Assembly: GCA_025201375.1 (NCBI GenBank) | Contig: JAIWZP010000004.1 | Span: 558,001 to 622,000 of the forward strand | Reading direction: 5' to 3' | From: Gongronella butleri | Taxonomy: Eukaryota > Mucoromycota > Mucoromycetes > Mucorales > Cunninghamellaceae | Length of the DNA stretch: 64,000 nt | In this document: positions 12,913 through 24,658 of the stretch, in pieces | How positions within the stretch are numbered: position 1 is the first letter of the stretch | Layout: each line of letters begins with the position of its first letter | The notes under the pieces: generated by a model | Told to the model about the DNA's origin: nothing | What the model saw: the letters and a program-made list of their open reading frames with translations, nothing else | Databases searched by the model: none | Program-made: the position numbers and the translations under genes

Positions 12913-13064
12913 CGCGCTTTTGCGCTTGTTTATGCATTTTAGTGGGTGTCGCTTTTTGGGAGGTGGGACAAGGCCTTGATTACTTTGTAAGTGAGGAATT
13001 GGATGCCAAAGGTCGTCGTCTAACACTTTCAATTTGTGTTTTTACATAGTACAATGTGCTTTGA
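11194..13064 (+). CDS. Chitinase domain-containing protein 1 (CHID1/SI-CLP-like), apparent frameshifts
   Basis: Begins with a likely signal peptide (MLRLVFSCLFLLTTIQC) and matches secreted or lysosomal CHID1 in order: DVIDHEHR, LAYVTPWNNRGYDVVKEF, VSPVWYGVRR, DVDKEWM, VPRFQMQDW, YDYDGLVID, MLMTYDYSSH, KIMLGMHLYAM, and the hallmark end VAFWEVGQGLDYFYNVL. The last five codons form a 15-nt terminal exon (13050-13064), required to recreate that end. The GH18 catalytic Glu position after YDGLVID carries no Glu, as in CHID1 generally, so a binding rather than hydrolytic role is expected. Two one-base frame breaks (near 11435-11440 and 12352-12356) interrupt the conserved protein; each would be repaired by one extra T. 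A GC-AG intron lies at 12043-12161. Confidence 0.82.
12043..12161 (+). other. GC-AG intron in the CHID1-like gene
   Basis: Exon ATCAA is followed by donor GCAAGT, and the acceptor is AATTAG before CGGTACGAC. Joining here gives the conserved NQIKRYDYDGLVID. The adjacent GT (GTTGTG) joined to the same acceptor reads into a stop, so the GC donor is the only phase-compatible choice I found. The intron contains a 20-nt T run. Confidence 0.7.
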
Positions 13065-13235
13065 AAATACGAAAAAAGAGAATAAAAGACGCTAAAAACG
13101 CCAACGTCGGGCGCTGATTGGCTGCGCCTCCTGCTTTTTTTGTGTTACCTTTGAGGGCAAAAAGCCACAAAAGGGGAACATGAATTTGCCTTTTTCCTTT
13201 TTTTTTTTTCTTTTTCTTTCAACTTTTTTAACACG

Positions 13236-16200
13236 ATGGCTCGCTCCCAGCAAAAGAAAAAGAGCACCCCCGTGCGCGCGAGCGGCGGTGGTGCTGGCGG
13301 CAAACGAGGCAAGGGCTTCCGCGCCAACAAGAACAGCAGTACGGGGCTGGACGATGTGTTTGAGGCCGACGACGACAATCGCCAGCTGCAGCGCAGGGGC
13401 CACACGCTCGACGAGGTGGATAACTACGAGTACCAGGCCGGCGACATTGACGAGGACGACGACGAGGAAATTGACTCGGACGACGCCTTTGACGACGAAG
13501 ACAATGACAAGTTTGATCACTTCAAGTTTGCCGGATCGACAAAGGTAAGGCGGAAAAAAAGAGAAAAAATCGACACAGTGGCCCTTTTCTCACCAAAATT
13601 CACCCCCCAATTTTTTTTTGAAAAAAAAAAGGATGAGGACAAGCCGAAGAAAAAGCAAACGGCTGACGACGACATGGAAGAGCCCGAGATCGATTTGAAT
13701 GAGGAATCCGCCGATGACGACGAAGACGACGAGGCTGGCGATGATTGCATGGATCTGGCCGACATGCTGGACGACGACGGCAACTCGGACGACGCCCCCT
13801 TGACTACGGGCAATGAGGCAGTCGACCAATTCCTCGAGGACGATGACGACAGTGCGTCCGATTCGGATGTTGGCAGTTTCAAAGGATTTGGCTCTGACAA
13901 TGACGACGACGACGCAGCCGCGGCCGGTGGAAATGACATGATGGCATTGATCAGCTCGCTGGCCAAGAAGAGCAAGGCGGGCGCGCAGGCTGCCGCGGGC
14001 AAGAAGCGCAAATTGGTCGAACGTAACGAATTATACGAAGAAAACGAGTTTAATCTGCCGAACAAAAAGGACACGCAAGGCAACAAGCTCGACTTGGCCG
14101 ACATGATGGGGTCACTCGACGGCGAAGCGTCCTTGGGCGACGTGCGCAGCACACTGCAGCAATTGACGTCGAAAAAGCAAACGGCGTTGTCTGCACCGCT
14201 TGCGCAGCCCATTCAGGACAGACTTGAGCGCCAGGCCGCGTACCAGCAGGCCACAAAGGAAATTAACCGCTGGGAGTCCACGGTCCTCGAGAACCGATCG
14301 GTAAGGAAAAAATGAAAAAATGTTAAACGACAAAAGAAAAAAAAAAGAAAAGTGGCTCAATTTTTTCGTCATCTCCCATTTAGGCTGACCATTTGCACTT
14401 TCCCATGCAAAATGCCGACTCTGCGCCTAACAACTTGACGAGCGCAAGTCTTGCGAGCCAATTTGTGGCAAGCACGAATCTGGAAAAACAGATTGAAGCG
14501 GCATTGCAACAAGCGGGCATGAAGGACGAGGAATTGGAGGCGTTTGAGGCGCTCAAGTTGAACAAGTTGTCTGTGGAAGAAGTGGAGGCACGACGCAAGG
14601 AGCTGGCGATGATGCGCGAGCTGATGTATCGACACGAGAAAAAGGCACGCCGCATGAAAAAGATCAAGAGCAAGAGCTATCGCAAGCTGAAGCGCAAGGA
14701 AAAGGCGCGTGCCGAGGATCTTGCCAAGGCGCACGATGTGGACCACGAGATGGACGAGGAGGACGCGATGGAGGCGGCGCGTGCGCGTGCCGAAGAGCGC
14801 ATGACGCTCAAACACAAGAACACAGGCAAATGGGCCAAACGCGCCTTGGCCCGCGGCCAGCTGGACGAAGGCACGCGCGACGCCATCATGGAGCAGCTGC
14901 AGCGCGGCGAGCAATTGCGCCGCAAGATCCATGGCAAGGAAGGTGACCAAGATTCCGATGCCTCGTCGTCGTCCTCGGACGATGACGACGACGACGACCA
15001 TTCGGCCCTCCAGGACAAATTGGCCGCCCTCGAGCACGATCTTGCTCACGATACCCAGCCCAAAAAGGGCATCCTTGCCATGAAATTCATGCAGGACGCC
15101 GAGGCACGCGAACGCAAGGAAACACTCGCCGAACTCACCACTTTCCGCGACGAAATGTTCAACGACGACCAAGACGATGAATCCAAAGAGGAAGTCCAAG
15201 AACCCAATTTCCGCCAAGTGGCCAATAATCCTGGCCGCGTCGCCTTTGGCGCCAACATCAAGGTAAAAACTTGGCAAAAAAAAAAAAAAAAAACCAAGAA
15301 AAATACGCCCTAAACACGTTTTTTTGTTTTTATTCTGTTTTTGATTAGGAAAAGGCCGAGGTGGAGGCGGCCGAGGCAGCACCAAAGGCCAAGGTGGCTG
15401 GTTTGAGCGTGCATGGGCAGTTGGACAAGGTGTCGCGTGGCGCTGAGCACACGACGCGCACGACAGGCGCCGTGGCGACGGTGGCGACGGTGGCGACGCA
15501 AGTCAAGGCCAAGCCCAGCCCATTGGCGGATCTCGATACATCTGAAGCGAATCCATGGCTGCAGAACGATACCTCCCGCCTGGGCAAAAAGGCCAGCAAG
15601 TCCAACAAGGCGGCAACCACGCAGGGCAAGCCCAAACAGAAAAAGGGCGCCATGGATGACGAGGATGACGTCGAATTGGACCTGACGCAGGTGCTCACAC
15701 TCAATGGCAAGCAAAAGAAAAAGAACAACAAGCAGCAGCAACAAAAGCAAAAGCAAAAGCAGCCAACGGCGGCCAATGGCTCCGACCAAGACGATGATTC
15801 ATCCGACGACGACAATGACACGACGCCCGCCATGGTGCCTACGACCAACAAGCTGTCATTCACGCAGCGCGATCTTGTGGCACAGGCCTTTGCCGACGAC
15901 AAGGTCGTGGAGGAATTCGAGCAGGAAAAGCAAAATGTCATTGCCGAGGACGACGACAAGGTCGAAGACCTGACGCTGCCTGGTTGGGGCGCATGGGGCG
16001 GCAAGGGCGTCAAGAAGAACAAGAAAAAGAACAAAATCACAAAGGTCACAAAGGGCATCAGCGCAGACAAGCGCAAGGATGCCAAGCTCGCCAATGTCAT
16101 CATCAACGAAAAGCGCCACAAAAAGGTAAAGAAAAAAAAAAAGAGACAATGACAATGACATGGAGGACTCACCGCCCAATTCTCTCTCATTTTAGGCCGA

Positions 16201-16381
16201 AAAGTACCAGTCGACGACCGTCCCTTTCCCATTCAAAACCATGGAGCAATACGAACACTCGCTGCGCGCGCCACTGGGCAAGGAATGGAACACTACCGAG
16301 ATCCATCGCAAGGTCACCAAGCCAAAGATCATCACCAAGCTCGGCACCGTCATCGATCCTTTGTCGGCTCCCTTCAAATAA
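13236..16381 (+). CDS. UTP14: U3 snoRNP small-subunit processome protein Utp14
   Basis: Five exons (13236-13544, 13632-14300, 14384-15262, 15349-16125, 16196-16381), with all introns in phase 0, give 939 residues. The N-terminus is basic, followed by long Asp/Glu-rich stretches. The core includes ESTVLENRSADHLHFP, a basic helix MKKIKSKSYRKLKRKEK, and MTLKHKNTGKWAKR, all typical of Utp14. The C-terminus VPFPFKTMEQYEHSLRAPLG and KVTKPKIITKLGTVIDP is diagnostic. In yeast Utp14 activates the helicase Dhr1 to release U3 snoRNA from 18S pre-rRNA in the nucleolus. The start ATG lies only 172 nt after the CHID1-like stop, so the promoter is short or overlaps that gene. Confidence 0.95.
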
Positions 16382-16797
16382 GCTTCCTCTCCCCCCCCTT
16401 TTTTTTTCTTTATTTTTTGCTTATTTTCACTCTTTTATGCATCTTCCCTACCCTTCAAATCATCCCAATTGCATCTGTAGCATTAGTTTTTGTTGATAAA
16501 ACACGCATGTCTTCATTTTATTTACGTATCGTAAAAAGGGAGGGAGCGCTAATGTTCAAGCACGTACGCCATAAAATTGGGTGTGGCGGAAGGAACAAAA
16601 AAAAAAGGGGGGGCGAAAACAGCTTAAAGAAAACGCGTCGGGCGGGGTTAATCGCTTGAAAGTCCGCTGGAGGCCGACAAGAAAAAACACACAGGCGCCC
16701 TCTTTTTTTTTTTTTTGGCTTCTCTTTGTTCCCCTCACTCTTTACGTTCCTCCTCCCCCTCACCCCCTCCCTCTTTTTATTTTACTTTCTCTCCGAC
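16382..16797. other. UTP14-RdRP intergenic region
   Basis: About 415 nt of pyrimidine-rich sequence (runs of CCCC and TTTT) directly upstream of the polymerase ATG. No gene seen. Confidence 0.5.
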
Positions 16798-19700
16798 ATG
16801 GGCACGCCCATTGTGCTCCCTGCCGCCGTGCTACAGTATGCGCGACAAATTTATTACAATGTGAAGAGGCCCGATCGCCTGCAAAAGCTGAAGCAGCTTG
16901 AGAACCGCGCCGTCCCTGTGGAGGACCTGGAAGACGAGGTGTACAAGATGTTCCAGCTTCATAAAGAGTCAAATGATATTCTTCTAAAGACGGTGCGCGA
17001 CTTTTTGCAGGCCTCCAAAAAGGCACGACCACCCGCCACGCTTGACGACTTTGTCAAACAGCTCAATAAAATAATACACGCTGACACAAACGGTAACAAC
17101 AAAGAAAATGAGCGAAAAATGCTGATCCCCCCTTCCCTGCGCGCACCCCCATTTTTTTTTTCTCACTCTCCCTTTTTTTATTTTTTTTTTCCTTCTTTGT
17201 ATCCAAATTAGACGACCTAGATGGCATTGATGTGTCTGTGCTGGATGAAGGAATGAGTGACGAGGAAAAGGACGAATTTGACGAGTTTGACGATTTGGAT
17301 GACGACGCGATCCTGCAAGCGACGGAACAGCCAAGCACCAAGCGTTGTCTCGAAGAAGATTCGGAGGAGCAGCCGACCGTCAAGCGTGCCAGGCAGATGA
17401 GCAATGGCAACATGATGCGCAGCATGACACCCACGGACATGATGCCTACACCGGCCGCATCGCCTCCAGTTGACACTGCGGCACTTTTAATGGCACAAGA
17501 GCAGCAGCAGGCGGCACAATACGCGGGATGCAACGTGTTGGTGACACCACTGCGGTCGACCATGGGGTTTCTCGAGGGAATTCCGTGGATTTTGCAATTT
17601 GAGATTGGCCGTTTTGTGCAGCATCACCGCATTGCGTGGGGCACCATTGGCGTTGATGCCATGAGAAGCTTTATTCACGAGGGCATGACCAATGCGCCCA
17701 ACATGATGACCGCCATGGCCGAATGGTACGCTGCTCAATTCGACATTGCCGAATTATCATCCCATATTCAAAACAAGCGATTGGCCGCCTCCCTCGCCAT
17801 TGAAAAGTGCTCTGATCACGTCTGGTCCGCCTGCAGCGCGCAATTCGCATCGCCCACGTACCACGATCCCGCCACGCCAGCCACGCCCGCCACACCCACA
17901 TCGACTTCATCTACCCTGTCCAATTCGTCCCTCGGCACGCACACCGCGCCCATCACCACGCCAACAAACGCTACACGCACCGTCCACTACTCGGCACGCC
18001 TCCATTTCATCAACAACAGCAGACCACCCTCCATCAAGCTGCAGCCACCCGTGGCACAGGCCTCCAATCGCTTTTTCCGCAAATTCGGCGCCGATCGGTT
18101 CCTAGAATTAAGGCTCGAGCAACGACGTCCACGCAACGCGCTCAAGGAACACGCCAATTTTCTGTGCAAGCCATTGATCCTCATGGGCCGCTCCTACAGC
18201 TTCTTGTTCCTCAAGGACGACAGACTGGTGTATTTCGCCACAAAGGGCCCGAATCTCACCACCATCCGCATCAACGAAGTGATCAATTGGCATATCCCCA
18301 TCGTCGAGAATTGGAACATGACCGTCAACAAGTTTGCAAGCCGCATGACCCTCGGCTACAGCAACAGTATCTCCACCGTCACATTTGAACCCGATAATGT
18401 GAAAGTGATTCGCGATTTGTATGCAACCACCGGCGGCGGCGGCGGCGACGAAGCGTGTATGACAGATGGCTGTGGTCTGATCTCCCCGGCTGCAATGAGA
18501 AGGATTATGGAAATCCACAATCTTTCAAACAAGGTCCAGGCGCTGCCTTGCGCGGTGCAAGGGCGCATTGGCGGGGCCAAGGGCCTGTGGATCATTCCAC
18601 ACGCATTCGAGCAGGGAGACGATGCGGACATGTGGATCAAGATCCGGGACTCGCAGTACAAGTTCAAGACCGGCCTGCCCGGCGTCGATTTGAAGCATGA
18701 TCCGCTGCATTTCACCTTTGATTTGTGCAAAGTTGCCTTTTGTGTCTATCCATCGCACTTGAACACGCAATTCATCCAGGCAATGGCCGCCGGCGGCGTC
18801 CCGATCAAAGTCTTTGTCGAGTTGCTCAAGGATGTCATCTTTCAAATGACAAACACGCTCACAGACAAGAAAAACACGCATTTGCTACGCGATTGGGTGT
18901 ACAAGCAAGGCGGCCTTCTTCACCTGCGCCGACTAGGCGCCATTGCCTCCACCGCCAACAGCTCTTGGCAGCGCCAATTGCAACCAGAGTACCTCGACGA
19001 TTTCACTTTGGACGACGACGATGGCAATGACAACGAATCAGACGACACCGTCGTGGACACGCCACAGCGACAAGCGCGCGACTTTGGCACAACCTCCGTG
19101 CGCATGTATCACACACACTCGGGCTATCCATCGCATCTGTACGAGGCCATTGTCCGCATGCTCGATGCAGGCTTTGAACCCAGCAATTCCCATTTGGCCA
19201 ACAAAATCCGCATGGTCTTCAAACGCGCCATGACCAACATTGCCACAAAATACAGAATTGAAGTGCCCCAGTCGTGCACCGTCATGTGCGTCCCCGACCC
19301 AACCGGCATTCTCGAGGAAAACCAGGTTTATCTGCGATTGTCAAACAGACACGTCGACGAGCGCACCGGCCTGTATGGCGGCATCATCCTCGGCGACATC
19401 CTCGTCGCACGCAACCCATGTGGCGTGAAAAGCGACGTGCAAAAGGTCCAGGCCGTCGATTGCCCCGATCTGCGCGTCTACGTCGATGTCATTGTCTTTT
19501 CCGTCAAGGGCCCTCGGTCCATCGCAAGCAAGCTCTCTGGTGGCGACTATGATGGTGATCTGGTAAGTCGAGATTGATAATAAAAAAGGGAGGGAGAAGG
19601 AGAAAGAGAAAGAGGGGGGGGGAAAGAGAGAAACGAAAGAAATCTTTTTTTTTCAACTCACTTTTTTTCTTTTTTTTCAATTTCAGATCTTTTGTTGCTG

Positions 19701-20946
19701 GGATGAGCGACTGGTGGAGCCATTTGACTCGTCGCCTGTGGTGGAGCCGCTCAAAGAAGTGGATCTTGCTTTTGAAAAGGATGATCGCAAGATCAGGGAC
19801 TGTCTGCGCGATATCATGGACCCGGACGATCGAGAACGAAAGCTGCAGCAGCTGCTCTTGGCCACGACGGCGCTGGATGGCACGCTTGGGCAATTCGAAA
19901 ATTGGCGCACGGTGCTGTCGGAGATCGCGTCGCTGGATGACCCTCGCGTGATCTATCTTGCGCAAATGTGCTCCAAGCTGGTGGACGCGCCCAAGCAAGG
20001 GTTGACCGTGAGAGGCTCGGTGCGCAGCCGTGATTATGAACGATTCCACAAGAACCCCGTGCCCCAATGGTTCGCGGAGAAGCTACGTCACGTCGACGGC
20101 GAGTCGACACGAGGCGCGGAACTATTGGTGCGCAAACCAAGCACGGCCATGGAGCATCTGCACGACACGCTCAACAAGGAATTGGACGCACTGACCAAGC
20201 AGGCGCACCCGGTCATGGCTGACAACAACGCCATCGAGTTCCGTGACACGGACATTGCCGATATATGGGACCAATGGCGCGCCTACGCCAACAAGCTCGA
20301 CGACAAGGACCTGGAGGCTGATTTGCAGGCCATAAAGTGCGCCATTGACGCCTCCTTTTCGTCCTATCAAAAAGACGTCTCGGACGTCATGCTGCTTTTG
20401 ACTGCCAAGTCGCAGCGCGGAAAGGCCAAGAACACCAACAACACACACGGTCCCTCCCCCACCATGACAATGCGCGTCGCCCCCACGTCAAATACATCCA
20501 GTGACCCGTCATCGTCGGACAATGCATCATCACCACCCTCACCCGCCCGCGCCACCAACAACGCCCACGACAACATGACCATCACCTGCCGCGACGACTA
20601 TGAGCATGCAAAATACCAGTCCTTATTTCAGGTGGAAGAGTTCCATACGCAGCACTATTTTCACTTGCTGATGGACCCAAAGGACCTCAAGTCGTCCCTG
20701 CTGCGATCCGACATACTCCTTACCGGCGGCCGAAACATACAAGATATCAAGGCAAGCTACGCATATATCAAATCGATCCAACACCGAAAATATTGCAAGT
20801 ATGCGTACGTGATGGCCCATGACAATTTGATGCGTATCAAGGCGGAGGCCGTTGCAAAACAATCAAAAATTACAGGTGTCCCGCCCGCCATTATACCCGC
20901 ATTCTATGACGGTATGTCATTTGATAGACGATGGCTCCGCCAATAA
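16798..20946 (+). CDS. RNA-dependent RNA polymerase (eukaryotic RNAi type)
   Basis: Three exons (16798-17092, 17212-19562, 19687-20946) encode 1301 residues. An acidic segment is near residues 100-125. The conserved region starts about residue 370 with FFRKFGADRFLELRL, continues with LMGRSYSFLFLKD and GRIGGAKGLWIIP, and reaches SKLSGGDYDGDLIFCCWD at about residues 873-888. The DYDGD aspartates are the metal-binding catalytic centre of the QDE-1/RDR family. Such enzymes copy single-stranded RNA into double-stranded RNA for Dicer in silencing. The GDL|IF codons are split by an intron. A Ser/Asn/Thr-rich insert lies near residue 1140. No Dicer or Argonaute is present nearby. The reading frame is uninterrupted and the catalytic motif intact. 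Confidence 0.95.
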
Positions 20947-22008
20947 CCACCCCACCACTCCCTGCTTTTTTTTTTTTTTTGATTATCTCAACTTTTTTTT
21001 CCAAAAATATAAAACGTGGGCCAACAAAAAAAAAAAAAAAAAGGCAGCGCGGGTTCTCATGGTGAAAAAGGTGGGTTTATCATACTGTAGATGGTCCGCA
21101 GTGCCTCTCCATGGGTATCATTAAATGGGTCATTAAGCGAAAAAAGGGGAGAGCGAAAGTCGAGAAAGTGGTTTCAGGGGTCACTGTCCCTTTTTTTTAT
21201 TTCCCTTCTTTGTTGCTTTTTCCCCTCGAGTCTGGAATCATAGTCAACTCAAGGCTCCAGTGATTTCAATTTTTATTGCATTTTTTTGCAAAAACGCACC
21301 AAGCAGTCTGTCATGGCCGGGGTCGGCCACACCGTTTGTGACGACGTCGATGGTTTCTTCTTTGATTTGCGGCGACTTGAGAGATAGATTTATTGAGCAA
21401 GAGGGGAATTTGGATATGATATCATACAGTATTGGACCAGGGAATGCTGGGCACAAAATGCAGATCGAATTGCTCAGTCTTGAGGGATCTCGAGATTCTT
21501 GTTTGCTAGTGTCGCCATCGCCCGGCTGCATCTCTGTTTATATTTTTATATGTAGCGTGACGACGAGGCTTATCATACGCATCAGACGCGCGTAGAGCGC
21601 ATTGTGTATGTTCTTGACGCGTCGTGAACGCGTTGACACGCTATCCGACAAATCAACGGGCAAAGCGCACCGCAAGTTGCGAGGAGGTCAGGAGGACCAT
21701 CTTTGGCCAAGTCAAAAGCATGTGAGCATGGTGCATAAAACGTTGTGCACGCATCAATTGAGTCAAAAGCAGTTCAGAATGGCTAAAAACGCGTTTAGTG
21801 TCTAAAACGTGGTACCGGAGCAATGCATGCCCTTTTAAGGCAACGTCAAAAGTGTGCAAGCGTGGGTGCACGAACGCGACAACGGGGGACGGAGAGATTG
21901 ACGGTGACACAAACCTGCCATTGGCCAAAAATCGTCTTAAAAGACTTTTGCGCCCTAGGTCCCTTCTCGACACTTTTTTTTCTGTTACTTTTTTTTTTTT
22001 TTGACGAC
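20947..22008. other. RdRP-GRHPR intergenic region
   Basis: Contains A/T runs and short frames on both strands (about 21240-21600) with no recognisable motif. Several ACGCGTC elements occur (21615-21640), echoing the R1 family, but I could not align a copy. Confidence 0.4.
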
Positions 22009-23425
22009 ATGAAGGTCCTGGTTACGCGACTTTTGCCTCCCGAGACGCAGGCTCGTTTGGAGCAGCAGGAATTTGAACTAGTTCAGTGGAAAAAGGACGA
22101 GGCTATTCCACGGGCCACACTGCTCGAGTTAGTGAAAGGCACGCCTTCCTCGTAGGTGTCTCGACGCGTAAGCTAACCTGATTTTTCTGTTTTAGGTGTT
22201 GACGGCCTACTTTGCCTACTGACGGATCGAATTGACGACGAGGTGCTGGATGCAGCAGGTAAGATGGGCCACTAGTTTGGCCATTGACAGATTTATAGGA
22301 ATCGGGGGGGGGGGGCACTGAATCGAATCGTTTTTTTTTTATTGGGCGCAGGTCCGCAGCTCAAGGTGGTTGCAACAATGTCAGTAGGCTACGATCATTT
22401 GGACGTGCCGGCCATCAAGGCGCGCAACATCCAAATTGGCTATACTCCCAACGTGCTGACGGACGCCACCGCCGATCTTACGGTGCTGCTCACTCTCGCG
22501 GCCGCGCGCCGCATGAAAGAGGTACCATTTTGCCCTGCATATTCGCGCAAATCAGCACCCGTTTGCTAGCCAATAATGGCATCGCTCATCTCCTGACCAA
22601 TTTTTTTCTTGTTCCCAGGGCATCCGTGCTGCCGAAAAAGGAGAGGTGAGCCACCTTGACCACGTTTCCCCTTATCCCCTGAGGCATTGACAAATGTTTC
22701 CATCCCCCCTTTTTTTTTCTTTTGCATTAGTGGCGCGAATGGCGGCCAACGTGGCTGTGCGGGTCGCAATTCACGGGCAAGACGCTAGGGATTGTAGGTC
22801 TTGGGCGCATCGGCGCTGCGGTGGCGAAGCGGTTGCAGGCGTTTGGCATTGCGCGCGTCGTGTACAGCGGGCGCAGCCGCAAGCCCGAGGCTGAGGCTGC
22901 ACTCGGTGGTGCTGATCACGTCCCCATCGACGAATTGCTGCAGACGGCCGACTATATCGCCGTGTGCTGCGCCCTGACTCAAGAAACAAAGGAAATGTTC
23001 GACTATGACGCGTTTTCCAAAATGAAGCGCTCCGCGGTAAGTCGCAACATGTTGTCGTTTGGCCACGGGGCTCAACAAGTACATTAGGTCTTTGTGAACA
23101 CGGCGCGCGGCGGCATCGTCAAGCAAGATGATCTGGGTAAAAAGCAACAAAAGCAACAAAAACACGAAAAAAACGCGATTAACTCCATTCCTTCTCCCTC
23201 CATCTAGTGCGCGCGCTGCAGGACAATCTGATTGCCGCTGTTGGCCTGGACGTCACAACACCCGAGCCATTGGCACCGGGCCACGCACTGTACGGGTTCG
23301 ATAATTGCGTGATCGTGCCGCACATTGCTAGCGCCACCATGGAGACGCGCGAACGCATGGCCAATATGAGCCTCGATAACACGCTCGCAGGTCTGCAAAG
23401 CCAGCCTGTACCGTATGGCGTGTAA
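22009..23425 (+). CDS. Glyoxylate/hydroxypyruvate reductase (D-2-hydroxyacid dehydrogenase)
   Basis: Eight predicted exons give a protein closely following GRHPR: VTRLLPPETQARL, VDGLLCLLTDRID, VVATMSVGYDHLDVPAIK, GYTPNVLTDATADL, WRPTWLCG, the dinucleotide motif GIVGLGRIGAAVAKRL, NTARGGIVKQDDL, GLDVTTPEPL and IVPHIASAT. The expected catalytic Arg (TARGG), Glu (TPEPL) and His (VPHIAS) are present. Arg residues after the Rossmann second strand (YSGRSRKP) suggest NADPH preference. The enzyme reduces glyoxylate to glycolate or hydroxypyruvate to D-glycerate. One exon is only 27 nt (22619-22645). The first intron (22139-22195) appears to use a GC donor, since homology fixes the junction at LVKG-VDGLLC. 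Confidence 0.92.
22139..22195 (+). other. Probable GC-AG intron in the GRHPR gene
   Basis: The exon ends GTGAAAG, the donor reads GCACGC, and the acceptor TTTTAG precedes GTGTTGACGG. Length is 57 nt, with a CTAAC branch-point-like sequence near 22173. GT donors in the neighbourhood (GTGAAA, GTTAGT, GTAGGT) all lead to stops in the next exon. Confidence 0.55.
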
Positions 23426-23585
23426 AATCAATTGGAAAAGATATATATTAGATTTTTTTCATAAAAAAAAAAGCTCAACTACAATGAAATGACAATGGTG
23501 GAAAAGACAAGTCAAGGTGGGGCGGGGGGTAGAAAAAGACGTGACCAAACACGGTGCAAGAGAGGCGGGGGGGGGAATATCTAAA

Positions 23586-24658
23586 TCAGATCGAGGTGAC
23601 ACAGCTGCCAAAGAAGCGGCGGATGATTTCACGGCCATAGGGGATGTAGCTCGCACTAGTACAAAAGAACAAATGTTTGTGAGCGCGTCGCTTTTTCTCG
23701 ACGAATTGGAGCTCCCTTTCACTTACGAGTACCACACGAGGGCGCAGAATTGAATGACGACCAAGATCAGGGACAAAAAGAAGACGTGCAGCTGCAAATA
23801 ATGAAAATAAAGAAAATTAGCCGTTGACTACGCGTCATGGCGCCCATCCGATCTTTGTTTCGCATCCATACCGTGATCGACAACACCAGCGTCACAACAA
23901 GCAGCGCCAAGTACACGACCGTCGCCCAGAATCGCACTGGCAAAAGAGAAAAATGACGCGTTTAGCCCCCATTGACAAGCTCAAAACGCGACTCTTTGTG
24001 ACAAACCTGGCGCGAACATGGTCTTGAATTGCTTCATGATACCAATGATGAAGGTCAGACTGAAATAAAGGCAACAAATGAGCGTGTGATTTCAGCGTGA
24101 TCCTGTCAGAGACCCTTTTCCCGCCTTTTTTTTTTTTTTTTTTTTTTTTTTAATCAGGCGCTTAATGTTTTGGCGTACCTGAAAATGGACACCAGGTTGC
24201 CGATGCTGTAGAGAATGGCAAAACCAGGCACATTGCCGCCAATCAAGATCAGGGTCGACTAGAAAAAAGAGTGTGGATGAGCCTGGGTGTTCTTCTTTTT
24301 TTTTTTTTTGTCGCCAAGAGCCAAGGCACAATCGGGAGTGCGTTTTTAAAACTTTACAGCAATGGAAAGAAGGAAACCAATGACAAAACTAAGGCAACAG
24401 AAAAAAAATCATGAACCATGGGCCACTGGGATCATTTCTTGCTTCTTTTCAAATGGGCGCGCTTTGCTTACCAAATACCAAAGGCATACAGACGTTCCAT
24501 CCGGCTGAGACCGCAGAATTGCCAAGTTCCTACACAAAAGAATGTATGAGTGTCCGAATGCGCACGATTGCCAGCTCGCGCCTCGGTCGTTTCGCGGTCC
24601 TACCATCGTCCATGGTGCCCTGGTCGCTAAACGACTCTGAAAAAAAGCCAAAAGCCAT
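23586..24658 (-). CDS. SFT2: Sft2-family vesicle transport membrane protein
   Basis: Seven short exons encode about 160 residues starting MAFGFFSESFSDQGTMDD. The family signature LSRMERLYAFGICFVIGFLL is followed by four hydrophobic segments, including GNVPGFAILYSIGNLVSIFR, FWATVVYLALLVVTLVL and LHVFFLSLILVVIQFCALVW, and the conserved end YSASYIPYGREIIRRFF. Sft2/SFT2D proteins are four-pass Golgi proteins needed for fusion of endosome-derived vesicles at the Golgi in yeast. The first ATG in frame with the motif was used as start. An extra upstream exon cannot be excluded. Confidence 0.9.

Noticed and set aside
13065..13235. CHID1-like and UTP14 genes as a co-transcribed pair
   Set aside because: The gap is short (171 nt), but nothing in the sequence indicates dicistronic transcription in a fungus.
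13545..13631. Retained in-frame reading of the first UTP14 intron
   Set aside because: It is open and 87 nt long, but flanked by GTAAGG and an AG acceptor, and would insert a non-conserved basic/Phe stretch; splicing is more likely, though retention would not break the frame.
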